64,000 nt of DNA from Candidatus Nanohaloarchaea archaeon (GTDB lineage: Archaea; Nanohalarchaeota; Nanosalinia; Nanosalinales; Nanosalinaceae), in the NCBI GenBank assembly GCA_014297435.1, contig JACOQA010000003.1, positions 143,460 through 207,459 of the forward strand. The letters are read 5' to 3'. Positions within the stretch are counted from its first letter, which is position 1, and every line of letters begins with the position of its first letter. The translations under genes and the position numbers were made by a program. Below are positions 24,114 to 32,552 of the stretch, piece after piece. The notes beneath the pieces were generated by a model, which saw nothing but the letters and a program-made list of their open reading frames with translations, was not told the DNA's origin and did not search any database.

Positions 24114-25568
24114 ATGCCTGACACAAACATCCCTACCGAGATTATACTGGAATTCTTGGAAGAGCAAGACTCTGAAATACGAGAGCGATACCAGAAATTT
24201 CGTGAAACAGAGTTAGCAGACGACGAAATCAAAATGACTGCTCTCGATAGAATAGGGACAGGCGAAGAAAAAGAACTATTTCCATTCCTGCTAAATACAG
24301 AAATTGGTATTCAGCAGTTTCAAGCGAGAAACTTTGAACTCATACCGACGGATTTCCTCTATTCCACAGGACTTTGCTTCTTCATATCAACCCTTGAAGA
24401 CCACACCATAGTTAGCCCTAACGGAGAAGAACTAAATAGAAGCCTATCAGACTTATACGGAGCAGAAATAATCTCCGACCCAGAAGATTTCTGGAATGTC
24501 TACTACGAAATGGAAGTCGCAAACACGCTTGTAAATGGAGGACTTAAGGCATACCCTATCGATGAAACTGCTGTAGAAGGAAATGGTGCGGATGTCCTGG
24601 TGAGAGAAAACGGAAGAGAGTTCTGGGTAGAATGCAAGAACAAAAGGAAATCAACACCTCACGAGTGGGATTTGGAAAGGTTAAGCAAGGAAGTAGCGGA
24701 TTCTGTATGGAGAGACCACGACCTGCTTTCAAAAATTGGAGAAGACAGTTTTGCGGTTAAAATATCTGGCTCGGACGATTTTTCCGACGAAATCTTAAAC
24801 AACCAACAGAATCGGCAGAAGTTCATCGAACTCGCAAGCGAAAAAGTCTCAAATCTGATTGAAAATAGAAAATCAGATACTAAAATAGAATTCAAAGGAT
24901 TCTCCCTCAAAATAGAGCTTATAGATTACTATGAGGGACGCTATAAAGTGGTGCTTGAGTCTGAACAAATGGAAGCTCTAAATAATAGAGGTAAGGTAGA
25001 AAAGGTCGTCAATCCTTTCCAGCACTTGGATTTCAACCCAGATGTTTTGGACGGAAACGGGCACGCCTATCCTTATATGGAAAAAACGGATAATGGAGAG
25101 GCTGTAGAAATATTCAACGCCTGTGCTTTCGTCCTTGATATCCCGTGGGATATACCATATCACCGCTGGGTCTACTCCACAATCAAAGATGTTAGAAAGC
25201 AGCACTCCGACCATTCTAACCTAATTATTTTCACGAAGATTCCTACTGGAGTGGTGAAGCAAATGATGAGGGAAGACGCTTCAGAACCTAATCATAATGG
25301 AGACATAGTCAAGAAGTGGGAAAGGCTTGAAGAAAAGATTATAGGCATATTTGGTCAAACTGACAGAGTTAAAGCCGTAGTTCTTACAACAGATATTGTT
25401 CAAGTAAGAGGGAAAAGTCAAAATCTCAGGAATCCTGTGAAACCTATCTACAATAGAAATGTTAAAGACCAGATACCAGACAAATTAGTTGAGATTTTGG
25501 ATGACAAGCCTCAGATAGAGAATACATTAAGAAACGCTAAGCTCGATGGTATACCTAAAGAGCGTTAA
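24114..25568 (+). CDS. PD-(D/E)XK nuclease-domain protein, unknown
   Basis: 484 residues from ATG 24114 (a TTG at 24087 is the alternative). A restriction-endonuclease-like core lies near residues 155-180: GADVLVRENGREFWVECKNK, giving the D...ExK triad. The flanking regions, including a long C-terminal part with SNLIIFTKIPTGVVKQMM and KAVVLTTDIVQV, are unrecognised but alpha/beta in pattern. It follows the integrase in the same direction with a 57-base gap. Could be a standalone nuclease of a defence or element-maintenance system; no methyltransferase or helicase partner is in the island. Confidence 0.65.
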   Translation: MPDTNIPTEIILEFLEEQDSEIRERYQKFRETELADDEIKMTALDRIGTGEEKELFPFLLNTEIGIQQFQARNFELIPTDFLYSTGLCFFISTLEDHTIVSPNGEELNRSLSDLYGAEIISDPEDFWNVYYEMEVANTLVNGGLKAYPIDETAVEGNGADVLVRENGREFWVECKNKRKSTPHEWDLERLSKEVADSVWRDHDLLSKIGEDSFAVKISGSDDFSDEILNNQQNRQKFIELASEKVSNLIENRKSDTKIEFKGFSLKIELIDYYEGRYKVVLESEQMEALNNRGKVEKVVNPFQHLDFNPDVLDGNGHAYPYMEKTDNGEAVEIFNACAFVLDIPWDIPYHRWVYSTIKDVRKQHSDHSNLIIFTKIPTGVVKQMMREDASEPNHNGDIVKKWERLEEKIIGIFGQTDRVKAVVLTTDIVQVRGKSQNLRNPVKPIYNRNVKDQIPDKLVEILDDKPQIENTLRNAKLDGIPKER

Positions 25569-25798
25569 ATTATGTCATAGATGTCGATCCCCCATTTCTC
25601 ACATTTTTTCTTTAATTCCGTGGCCTGTTTACGGACTTCCTTTTCCTTTTCCTTTCGAAGCTGTCTGTGCCTGTCCATCTCCTCGACAGCAGTATGATAT
25701 GCTTCTCCGACCTGCTTATTGCCCAGGTTGTTCTTCTCCAGCAGCTTCTTGTCGGTCTTGGTGATGTGGATGCTTGTTGTGCCTGTGTCAAAGCCCAT
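25565..25798 (-). CDS. Small hypothetical coiled-coil protein
   Basis: 77 residues. N-terminal part TTSIHITKTDKKLLEKNNLG, followed by a single long charged helix (MDRHRQLRKEKEKEVRKQAT). The N-terminus resembles the strand that opens ribbon-helix-helix or antitoxin-like proteins, but that is a weak impression. Convergent with the nuclease gene, overlapping it by 4 bases. Confidence 0.5.
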   Translation of the reverse strand: MGFDTGTTSIHITKTDKKLLEKNNLGNKQVGEAYHTAVEEMDRHRQLRKEKEKEVRKQATELKKKCEKWGIDIYDII

Positions 25799-26035
25799 AG
25801 AAAGTCAGACCGTATATTAGGCCTTAAACCTAATGGGTTGAAACAGAAAAACCAATTTTAGAAAACTCCTTTCAGCCAAATGCCTGGAAAAGCTACAGAA
25901 GAAAGGTTGAAACTGCTACAATTACCAAGGTAGATACACTGAAAGAGGGTAGAAAACTGCGAACCTAATACCTTCCGAAGCTCCAGACCTAATAGAATCA
26001 CGGTTTCCCGTAAACAGTTCTATGCTTCAGCTAGT
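25799..26035. other. Intergenic gap inside island
   Basis: 237 bases without a supported gene. Contains an inverted repeat ATTAGG-N7-CCTAAT (about 25816-25834) and two copies of GTTGAAAC 69 bases apart; no CRISPR array, tRNA or clear promoter could be supported. Confidence 0.5.
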
Positions 26036-27424
26036 TCAAGATACTTTCTCGTACGAACCTATTCCTGCTTCTGCTGCTATGTCTAATCCTTCGTTGTCGC
26101 TGGTCATGAATAGTCTGCCCTGTGAATTGTATTCTATCCATTTTCTGTCGAAGATGTAGGTGTCGAGTTCTTCTCTTACTTCTCTGGCTTCTGCCATCAC
26201 ATCGTGGTCTTCCATCATTTCTTCTACTTCATCTTCGCTCGGGCTGCCGACTTCGACATCTTCTGCATACCAGCCTTCAGAACTCATATCAGTTTTCATA
26301 GACTGTCTGATGTAGCTTTCAGTATATTCGTCTTCCATCCCTTCTGCTACTGTTTCTCTCAAGACATCGGCAGCTTCAAGCTTCATCAAGGCAGGTATAG
26401 CGTTGTCGTTGACATGGTATGAGCCTTCTATTTCAGAGAAAGTGTCTTCTATCTCTGGTGCTAACTTGACAGCTTGGTTGATTGTCTGTTCTGCGTATTC
26501 TTCTGGTGTGAGGTTGTAGTCGAATGCTTCCAGAAGTTCTTCTCCGAGTTGTTCAGCTTTTCCTCTGTATTCGTCTATGTGCTGGTTGATATGGTTTAGT
26601 CTCTTTTCTTTCATCCATCTGGGTGCGTCATGGTCTGATTCTGCCCAGGGCATTCCACTTTCTGTTGTTACAGGTTCTTTTTCCAGAATACGGTCTTCAT
26701 CCTTTCTTGCGATATTATCCATTAAGTCCGGGACTTCATTCCATTCTTCCATGTCTGCGTGGAATGGTGCTACTGCTCTTGCTATGTCTGTTCCTGTGGT
26801 TCTTTGTATGTATTCGTTGCTGAATTCTGCACTTCTTACGGACTCATTTCTTTTGTTTCGAATTATTTCTCGGTAGAACTGTTCTGTTCCTGGTTCTACA
26901 TCGAATGTTGGTATGTTTTCGTTTCGGTTTAGCCAGGCTTCTATTGGTCCTTCTGGAATGGATTCTACGGTTTCTGCTGGCATATTGACTCGGAGCATGT
27001 GGTTCTGGTCATCGTGCCTATAGTCTACGGTGAACCCTGTGATTGACATTTCTTCAGGTCGTGAAGCGTATTTTTCTGCTATTGTAGTGTGGTCTGCTAC
27101 TTCTTCGGCTATCTCTTTTAGGAATGGTTGGACTCTTTGTGGTGGTCCGTCTTCCCATTCTTCTTCTGACCATTCTTCGTTCCAGTCGAGGTCTGGGTCT
27201 GCTGCTTTCACATCGCCCAGCATTTTTCGGATGTGGGCTTTCATCAATCTGTCTTTTTCTTGTTCTGGATTTTCAAGACTATTACGCCGAGCTTGAACTG
27301 CGTTAACTGTGTTGTCTAAGTTTTGTGAGAACTTGTCGTCTGACATTAGTCGATGCCAGCTTGGGTGCTGTTCTAACGGCTGGAAGTAGCCGTTTATGTC
27401 TTCTCTCGTTAAATCCAGAATCAT
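26036..27424 (-). CDS. Hypothetical acidic protein, 462 residues
   Basis: Large soluble, very acidic protein with no recognised domain. It is rich in Trp and acidic runs (DLDWNEEWSEEEWEDGPP near residue 80), and in helical segments such as EQLGEELLEAFDYNLTPEEY. The DNA is unusual: the coding strand uses codons with A/G third bases far more than neighbours, so the plus strand appears T/C-rich. AGGTGA (27431-27436) precedes the ATG. Probably co-transcribed with the upstream 186-residue gene. Its position in an integrase island suggests an element-borne structural or accessory protein. Confidence 0.6.
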   Translation of the reverse strand: MILDLTREDINGYFQPLEQHPSWHRLMSDDKFSQNLDNTVNAVQARRNSLENPEQEKDRLMKAHIRKMLGDVKAADPDLDWNEEWSEEEWEDGPPQRVQPFLKEIAEEVADHTTIAEKYASRPEEMSITGFTVDYRHDDQNHMLRVNMPAETVESIPEGPIEAWLNRNENIPTFDVEPGTEQFYREIIRNKRNESVRSAEFSNEYIQRTTGTDIARAVAPFHADMEEWNEVPDLMDNIARKDEDRILEKEPVTTESGMPWAESDHDAPRWMKEKRLNHINQHIDEYRGKAEQLGEELLEAFDYNLTPEEYAEQTINQAVKLAPEIEDTFSEIEGSYHVNDNAIPALMKLEAADVLRETVAEGMEDEYTESYIRQSMKTDMSSEGWYAEDVEVGSPSEDEVEEMMEDHDVMAEAREVREELDTYIFDRKWIEYNSQGRLFMTSDNEGLDIAAEAGIGSYEKVS

Positions 27425-27430
27425 CTTTCT

Positions 27431-27436
27431 TCACCT
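27431..27436 (-). promoter_or_regulatory. Shine-Dalgarno site of the 462-residue gene
   Basis: AGGTGA on the minus strand, 6 bases before ATG 27424. It indicates an internal, non-leaderless gene and so links this gene to the one upstream in one transcript. Confidence 0.55.
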
Positions 27437-27482
27437 TATTTTTTGTTGTGGAGAGTGATTACTACTTGTTCAATTCTCTGCA

Positions 27483-28043
27483 TTATTCTCCTACAGTCCA
27501 AGACCTTTCTCCTGTAACTTCTTCCCGTGCATCTTTAACACTCATTCCTTCTTCAACAAGTTCCATAATCTCTCGATGTTCTGGGTTGATGTCTATGTCC
27601 GGGCTTGGAAGTTCGATGCCGTGTTCTTCGTAAGCTGCTTTTCTCACATCAAGGTATCTTCTCTTGGCATCGTATGCATTTTCGGTATCAGGCCAGTCGT
27701 TTTCTGTAAAGTCTTCCATTACTTGTCTCTCTGGGTCTTCATCCCCTGCTGTTACTGGTCTTTGCCCAGCAAGGAACTCTGCTCCTGAGTCGTATCCATG
27801 TTCCTCAAGCAGTTCTCCGAACTCGTCAATTACATCGTGTTCTTGAAGCTGCTCACTAACTTCGTCCAAAGCTTCATCGAGTTCTTCGTAAACCTCTTTA
27901 GCCTTTTCGGCAGGTCTTTTGACATGTTCTTCATCAACTTCTCCTTCATCATACATCTCAAGACGGCTTTCAACTTCACCTGTATAGAACTCTAATTCAT
28001 CTGCTGTTTCGTCCAAGTATTCTTGTTCAACGAAGTCTGCCAT
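27483..28043 (-). CDS. Hypothetical acidic helical protein, 186 residues
   Basis: Acidic, almost wholly helical: VEQEYLDETADELEFYTGEV, then KAKEVYEELDEALDEVSEQL and a C-terminal helix EIMELVEEGMSVKDAREEV ending TGERSWTVGE. No membrane segment. A TATA-like CTTAAAAGAT on the minus strand (28063-28072) stands about 25 bases before the ATG, so it is leaderless and first in a two-gene unit with the 462-residue protein. Function unknown. Confidence 0.6.
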   Translation of the reverse strand: MADFVEQEYLDETADELEFYTGEVESRLEMYDEGEVDEEHVKRPAEKAKEVYEELDEALDEVSEQLQEHDVIDEFGELLEEHGYDSGAEFLAGQRPVTAGDEDPERQVMEDFTENDWPDTENAYDAKRRYLDVRKAAYEEHGIELPSPDIDINPEHREIMELVEEGMSVKDAREEVTGERSWTVGE

Positions 28044-28142
28044 ATTGTGACTTTAAAGTGGCAAAATCTTTTAAGTGCTTCCCTACGAAAGGGAGTTCTT
28101 CTGTAACTTTATAATGAAAACAGGAGAGAAAACACCTGTGAG

Positions 28143-28161
28143 GCTCTGAAAAGAGCTTTTT
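28143..28161 (+). terminator. Hairpin followed by T run
   Basis: GCTCT-GAAA-AGAGC stem-loop followed by five T. It looks like an intrinsic-type terminator in the gap right of the island, though no plus-strand gene ends just before it. Confidence 0.35.
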
Positions 28162-28175
28162 GGAGAATGATAATT

Positions 28176-28283
28176 ATGTTAGAAGAATTAATCCAAAATA
28201 CAGAACGAGTTGTTTCTGAAAGCCAAAGTGGCTTGATCCTCATCAAAGCATTCTACTTGCTCGAAATAACTCATAAACTCTAA
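28176..28283 (+). CDS. Possible 35-residue microprotein
   Basis: ATG to TAA reading frame beginning MLEELIQNTERVVSES and ending in a hydrophobic stretch LILIKAFYLLEITHKL. It follows a hairpin/T-run and a TATA-like CTTTATAATG at about 28106, with GGAG 11 bases before the ATG. Length is short enough to be chance. It occupies part of the 363-base gap between the island and the parvulin gene. Confidence 0.25.
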   Translation: MLEELIQNTERVVSESQSGLILIKAFYLLEITHKL

Positions 28284-28325
28284 TTTTAACCAAAAAATTT
28301 AAACGTTATCTTGAGGTGGCAACAT

Positions 28326-28370
28326 AAACGGATCTTGGAGTCAATTCTCCTAGCTCAACAGCTAGAGTAA
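28326..28370 (+). ncRNA. Possible small RNA with two hairpins
   Basis: A TATA-like AATTTAAACG (about 28297-28306) is followed 20-25 bases later by two adjacent hairpins, GGAG-TCAATT-CTCC (28337-28350) and CTAGCT-CAAC-AGCTAG (28350-28365). A separate TATA (TGTATAAAG) then serves the parvulin gene as a leaderless start. This leaves a 40-50 nt transcript or a paused leader. Confidence 0.25.
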
Positions 28371-28406
28371 CTCATTTGTATAAAGATTCCAAACCCGAAA
28401 TAGTTT

Positions 28407-28688
28407 ATGACAGAAGTACGTGCATCACACATCCTTGTAGATAACGAAGAACACGCCAAGCAGCTAAAACTGAAGATTGACAGGGACGAAGCCAGTTTTG
28501 AAGATCTGGCGAAAGAACATTCCGACTGCCCTTCAAGCGAGAAAGGTGGCGACCTAGGCTTCTTCGGAAGAGGGAAGATGGCGAAACCCTTCGAAAGAAA
28601 AGCATTCGAGCTTGACGAAGGAGAAATTTCCGATCCTGTAGAGACCCAGTTCGGATGGCACCTCATTAAGAAGACCGGGGAGAAATAA
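28407..28688 (+). CDS. Parvulin-type peptidyl-prolyl isomerase
   Basis: 93 residues, a single rotamase domain with nothing attached: ASHILVDNEEHAKQLKLKI at the start, then SFEDLAKEHSDCPSSEKGGD, GFFGRGKMAKPFE and VETQFGWHLIKK. These match Pin4/PrsA-type parvulins; the conserved His pair (SHI and GWHL) is present. Cytoplasmic, with no signal peptide. TATA at about 28378 makes it leaderless. It is the first gene right of the island. Confidence 0.92.
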   Translation: MTEVRASHILVDNEEHAKQLKLKIDRDEASFEDLAKEHSDCPSSEKGGDLGFFGRGKMAKPFERKAFELDEGEISDPVETQFGWHLIKKTGEK

Positions 28689-28740
28689 ACCCGGTCCACC
28701 TTTATAAAATTTAACAGAGATTCATGGAGTACGGGTTATC

Positions 28741-29226
28741 ATGTCTGAAACACAGGAAGTTGTAAGGATCGCCAGAACCGGAATCGACGGCACCAAGCCT
28801 GTCGGAAAAGCACTGACAGGACTAAAAGGAGTAGGTGACATGTACGCTAACGCAGTCGCCGAGAACCTTGACGTCGACGAAGATCAGAAAATGGGAGACC
28901 TATCTGAAGAAAAAATTGACGAAATTGAAGAAATGCTAAAGAACCCTGACCAGTTAGAACTACCAAACTGGATCAGGAACAGAAGAAAAGAAAGAGAAAC
29001 TGGCGAAAACAACCACCTTATTGAGTCTGACCTTGAACTGAAAGAAGAGTTCGATATCAGAAGGATGAAGGAGATTGAATCCTACAAAGGTTGGAGACAC
29101 CAAAACGGACTTCCTGTACGCGGACAGAAGACAAAATCCTCATTCAGATCCGGTTCAAAGATCGGAGTCTCACGTGCAAGACTTCAGGAAGAAGCCTCAG
29201 AGGGAGGCGGCGGAGACGAGGAATAG
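28741..29226 (+). CDS. rps13: Small ribosomal subunit protein uS13
   Basis: 161 residues. Helix-two-turn-helix start RIARTGIDGTKPVGKALTGL with KGVGDMYANAVAENLDV, then SYKGWRHQNGLPVRGQKTKS, the head-of-16S binding tail. The C-terminus ends with a Gly/Glu-rich stretch. First gene of the S13-S4-S11-rpo3 block. Confidence 0.95.
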   Translation: MSETQEVVRIARTGIDGTKPVGKALTGLKGVGDMYANAVAENLDVDEDQKMGDLSEEKIDEIEEMLKNPDQLELPNWIRNRRKERETGENNHLIESDLELKEEFDIRRMKEIESYKGWRHQNGLPVRGQKTKSSFRSGSKIGVSRARLQEEASEGGGGDEE

Positions 29227-29237
29227 AGGTGTAAAAA

Positions 29238-29786
29238 ATGGTAAAGAAACTAAAACAACAGTACGAGACACCGAACGAAGGATGGAGCGAAGAAAGAATC
29301 AACAAGGAAGACCAGCTCCTAGAAGAATACGGACTGAAAAACAAGAGAGAAGTATACAAGGCAGAATCCAAGCTAAGAGGATTCAGAAGAGAAGCAAGAA
29401 AACTGATTGCTTCCGAAGACGAGGACAGAAGACAGGATCTCGTCAGAAAAACTCACTCGCTCGGACTCATCAAAGAGGACGGCGGGCTTGAAGACATTCT
29501 AACACTCAATACTACAGACCTTCTTGACCGAAGGCTTCAGACAGCTGTCGAGAGAAAAGGCTTCGCAGACACAGCACTCGAAGCAAGACAGCTTGTCAAC
29601 CACGGACACGTTGAAATTGAAGGGGACAGAGTAACTGTTCCAGGCTACCTTCTTACACAGGAAGAAGAGAAGAAAGTCACAGTAGAACTTCCAGAACCAG
29701 AGGAAGAACCTGAAGAAGTTGAGGAAGAGGTTGAAGAGGAATCTGAAACCGAAGAGAACGAAGAAGACGAGGAGGCTGAAGAATAA
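29238..29786 (+). CDS. rps4: Small ribosomal subunit protein uS4 with acidic tail
   Basis: 182 residues. Archaeal uS4 N-terminus with [20 protein letters not shown], an S4 RNA-binding domain [20 protein letters not shown] with [19 protein letters not shown], then a roughly 30-residue tail of almost pure Glu and Asp. The acidic tail parallels the one on uL24. Primary 16S 5'-domain binder. AGGTG Shine-Dalgarno in the gap after uS13; its stop overlaps the uS11 ATG. Confidence 0.95.
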   Translation: MVKKLKQQYETPNEGWSEERINKEDQLLEEYGLKNKREVYKAESKLRGFRREARKLIASEDEDRRQDLVRKTHSLGLIKEDGGLEDILTLNTTDLLDRRLQTAVERKGFADTALEARQLVNHGHVEIEGDRVTVPGYLLTQEEEKKVTVELPEPEEEPEEVEEEVEEESETEENEEDEEAEE

Positions 29787-30169
29787 TGACAAAGAAAGGT
29801 ATCGTAAACATCTACTCAAGCTTCAACAACACAATAATCCACATCACAGACGGAACCGGAGCTGAAACAATTTCCAGAATTTCAGCAGGAATGGTTACTG
29901 ACAAAGGAAGACTACAGGGAAGCCCTTTCCCAGCTATGAAGGCAGCTAAACAGGGAGTCGAGGAAGCTCTTGAGAAAGGAATCGAGAAGGTCGATATCCA
30001 GGTTAGAGCTCCCGGCGGACAGAAGCAGAAGATGCCAGGTAAAGGAGCTCAGCCAGCAATCAGAGCTATCTCAAGATCCGATCTAGAAGTCGGAAATATT
30101 GAGGATGTTACTCCTGTACCTCACGACGGATGCAAATCCAAGGGAGGAAAGAGAGGAAGAAGGGTCTAA
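29786..30169 (+). CDS. rps11: Small ribosomal subunit protein uS11
   Basis: 127 residues. [20 protein letters not shown] at the start, [20 protein letters not shown] and the C-terminal [20 protein letters not shown] are diagnostic. Binds the 16S platform at the mRNA exit. One-base overlap with uS4, three-base gap to rpo3. Confidence 0.95.
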   Translation: MTKKGIVNIYSSFNNTIIHITDGTGAETISRISAGMVTDKGRLQGSPFPAMKAAKQGVEEALEKGIEKVDIQVRAPGGQKQKMPGKGAQPAIRAISRSDLEVGNIEDVTPVPHDGCKSKGGKRGRRV

Positions 30170-30172
30170 AAA

Positions 30173-30745
30173 ATGGATATTGAGACCGTTGAAGAAACTG
30201 ATGACGTTTTGAAACTTGAAGTTTCTGGGATCAACGAAGCCATCGCAAACTCTCTAAGAAGGGCGATGATGGTCAAAGTCCCTACACTCGCAGTTGAAGA
30301 GCTTGATATTAATTCTAACGAATCAGCTCTCTACGATGAAATGCTTGCAAACAGAGTAGGACAGGTGCCTTTTACCATCCCTCAAAATGTAGACGAGGAA
30401 GACACGGTTCATATCGCACTTACTCAGGAAGGTCCTGGAACAGTTCTCGCCGAAGATCTTAAAGCGGATAACGATGAAGCTGAGCCTGTTAATCCTGAAG
30501 CAGTTATCGTAGATCTCAAAGAAGATCAGAAAGTTGATTTTGAGGCTACAGCAACCCTTGGAACAGGAGATGAGCACGCCAAACACCAGGGCGGAACAAT
30601 AGGTTACGAGAAACTGGACGATGGAGAGTTCAGGTTTAGAATCGAGTCGACTTCAGGTTACAGTAATGAGGAGCTTTTCGAGCAGGCTATCGAAGAGATC
30701 AGGAACGAGCTTGACGAGTTTGAAGAAGCTGTAGCCGAGCTTTAA
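30173..30745 (+). CDS. rpo3: DNA-directed RNA polymerase subunit Rpo3 (D), without Fe-S domain
   Basis: 190 residues, shorter than the 240-270 typical. The dimerisation domain is intact: INEAIANSLRRAMMVKVPTL, AVEELDINSNESALYDEML with NRVGQVPF, and the C-terminal STSGYSNEELFEQAIEEI helix. The central insert that holds the 4Fe-4S cluster in some archaea is absent and the protein contains no Cys. Pairs with Rpo11 to nucleate polymerase assembly. Last gene of this half of the S13 operon. Confidence 0.94.
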   Translation: MDIETVEETDDVLKLEVSGINEAIANSLRRAMMVKVPTLAVEELDINSNESALYDEMLANRVGQVPFTIPQNVDEEDTVHIALTQEGPGTVLAEDLKADNDEAEPVNPEAVIVDLKEDQKVDFEATATLGTGDEHAKHQGGTIGYEKLDDGEFRFRIESTSGYSNEELFEQAIEEIRNELDEFEEAVAEL

Positions 30746-30789
30746 CCTCATATCTATTTAACATTGTTCTCTAGTGTAATTGTTAGGCT

Positions 30790-31350
30790 ATGTCTTACGA
30801 CGGAGAACGTGAAATTGTTACACCGCATGATCAAACACGTGTAGAAGATCTCGCGACCGATATATCCGGAGTCGGAATAGGAATGAGCTCCGAGCATTAC
30901 GAAGTTGCGGAAGAATTTGATCCTGACCCCGGAGTCGTACCAATAGGAGGCTATGATCTGGACGATCTTGTTAAACATGAGATCGGAGAGATCCCGGGAG
31001 AGCTAAGACTTGTTAACGCAGATGAAGACAGGGCGATCTACCAGGGAAGAGCTACCGAGGTAGACGTGACTGCTGATGAAGATGGTTTCATAATCGGATG
31101 TACTGTCGACCAGAGACTCGGTTATAATCATAACGCTCCTTTAGTGGAGGCTGATGAGGTTCCTCCGTTCGCAGAGGTCCTCCAAGGAGAAATAAACGAA
31201 GACAGAGGAAACCGTTACGAATGGCGCGTAGGACCCGGAGAGACGGAAGTACTCGATCAGACTTTCGACGATCTTGCGTATACCGACCAGGTTCTATCAG
31301 AAAACTCGCGCTTCCTTTCAAGATATGAGGTAGGACCCGAAGAAAAGTAG
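30790..31350 (+). CDS. Hypothetical acidic protein interrupting the S13 operon
   Basis: 186 residues, acidic, soluble, beta-rich by pattern (EVDVTADEDGFIIGCTVDQR, NRYEWRVGPGETEVL). No family recognised. It lies where most archaea have eL18 directly after rpo3 and has its own TATA-like region (ATTTAACATT, about 30756). Followed by tRNA-Leu. Confidence 0.65.
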   Translation: MSYDGEREIVTPHDQTRVEDLATDISGVGIGMSSEHYEVAEEFDPDPGVVPIGGYDLDDLVKHEIGEIPGELRLVNADEDRAIYQGRATEVDVTADEDGFIIGCTVDQRLGYNHNAPLVEADEVPPFAEVLQGEINEDRGNRYEWRVGPGETEVLDQTFDDLAYTDQVLSENSRFLSRYEVGPEEK

Positions 31351-31401
31351 GTTCTTACCCTTCTTCTTTAACTCTTTAACCTCAGTTCTAATTTAGTAGA
31401 T

Positions 31402-31484
<83 letters not shown>

Positions 31485-31528
31485 AACTTGCTATATCTTT
31501 TTAACCAAGCTTCGACAATTCTCCGATA

Positions 31529-32479
31529 ATGGATATGGAAGAGGCTTTTCCCCGGCTCTCAAGCAAAAATAAGTCTGAAGATGAAGAGGATCTGAAGAAG
31601 AAGGTTGATGATGTTCTGGACGAGAAAGAGTCGGAATGGGAGGACACCTTTTCCAAGTACCAGGAGATGAACCGCCAATTACATGTAAAAGCGATGGCGG
31701 AAGCCCAGAGAAAGGTCCTCAGAGAGGTAATGGAAGATATGGTGGAGATGGTCGAGGATAGGACCGATGCCACTAAGGAAGAGCTTGAAGAAATGGTAGA
31801 AAACAGGACGGAAGAACTCGAAGAAGAGATAGAGTCGAACGCTGAAAAAATAGATGATTTAGAAGAGACGCACGAAGAAGATACGGAAGAGCTTGAAGAG
31901 AATATCAAAGAATCTAACAAGGACTTGCTTGAAAGAATTGATTCGACTAAGGAGAAGCTTAACGAGAGGATTGATTCGAACCGTTCCTTATTCAGGAAGA
32001 AATCAGATACTTTGACAGATAAAATAGATGAAGCCACGCTTAAACTTAAATCGATTGAGGAAACCGAAACACCTGAAGCACTGAGCGAAAAGGTTGAAAC
32101 CTTATCGGAGAAAGTTGAGAAGGTCGAGGAAGAGTCCCGAGAGGCTGATAACGCAGGCGTTGATACTGATGAGGTAGTGGAGAAAGTAAGAGAAAGGCTT
32201 GAAGTCGAGAAAATGAAACAGATTGAGGAATCGAACGATGATGAAGAGGAGTCTTCTGCATTAACACCTGGAAAGATTGATGAGTCGATGGAAGGAAGAA
32301 AAGTAAAGGTTGAAGGCAATCTCGAGTTCAGGAAGAAAGTAAAGGAATATAATTTCTACAAGATGTCGGAGAAAGGCGAACATGTTATTGTAAGATCGAA
32401 GGATCGTATTCCTTCAGGCAGACATGTCTTTGATGGAACTGTGAAGAAGATCAAGGGCAATCTTGTTGTCGACACATAG
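31529..32479 (+). CDS. Coiled-coil protein with N-terminal SEWED domain and C-terminal OB-like domain (short paralog)
   Basis: 316 residues. N-terminal region VDDVLDEKESEWEDTFSKYQ (about 27-46), a charged coiled coil from about 60 to 230, and a C-terminal domain of about 65 residues that begins LTPGKIDESMEGRKVKVEGN and continues GEHVIVRSKDRIPSGRHVFDG with a final strand GNLVVD. The strand pattern looks like an OB fold. Both end domains recur in the 1052-residue protein at 35234. No signal peptide or membrane segment. TATA-like TTTTTAACC at about 31498 makes it leaderless. It lies between the two halves of the S13 ribosomal operon. Confidence 0.75.
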   Translation: MDMEEAFPRLSSKNKSEDEEDLKKKVDDVLDEKESEWEDTFSKYQEMNRQLHVKAMAEAQRKVLREVMEDMVEMVEDRTDATKEELEEMVENRTEELEEEIESNAEKIDDLEETHEEDTEELEENIKESNKDLLERIDSTKEKLNERIDSNRSLFRKKSDTLTDKIDEATLKLKSIEETETPEALSEKVETLSEKVEKVEEESREADNAGVDTDEVVEKVRERLEVEKMKQIEESNDDEEESSALTPGKIDESMEGRKVKVEGNLEFRKKVKEYNFYKMSEKGEHVIVRSKDRIPSGRHVFDGTVKKIKGNLVVDT

Positions 32480-32552
32480 ACCGGTTTATAAAGTTCACCT
32501 TCTCTTTTGTGGATACCAGCAGTGGCATTTTGTTGCCGCGAGGTAGATTACT

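Larger units (their letters stand above)
21912..28310. mobile_element. Accessory island with tyrosine recombinase (boundaries uncertain)
   Basis: Between tRNA-Gln(UUG) and the parvulin gene lie only an integrase, a PD-(D/E)XK nuclease and unrecognised genes, in two opposed blocks, while both flanks are housekeeping. The tRNA-proximal integrase fits an integrative element, but I found no second copy of the tRNA 3' end (GGTTCGAATCC) in the island, so att sites are not established. The right border is set at the last unknown reading frame. Confidence 0.4.

Noticed and set aside
25837-25913. Two GTTGAAAC copies 69 bases apart, as in CRISPR repeat ends
   Set aside because: Only 8-9 bases match, flanks differ, there is no third unit and no cas gene.
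21752-28310. tRNA-Gln(UUG) as attL for the integrase island
   Set aside because: No second copy of the tRNA 3' end (GGTTCGAATCC or CTGGGGGGGCT) could be found downstream to 28.7 kb, so the attachment site is unproven.
31501-32319. Long Ser-rich reading frames antisense to coiled-coil and ribosomal genes (also 6531-7286, 36877-37518)
   Set aside because: They are mirror effects of Glu/Lys-rich codons (GAA, GAG) on the opposite strand, with no start signals of their own.
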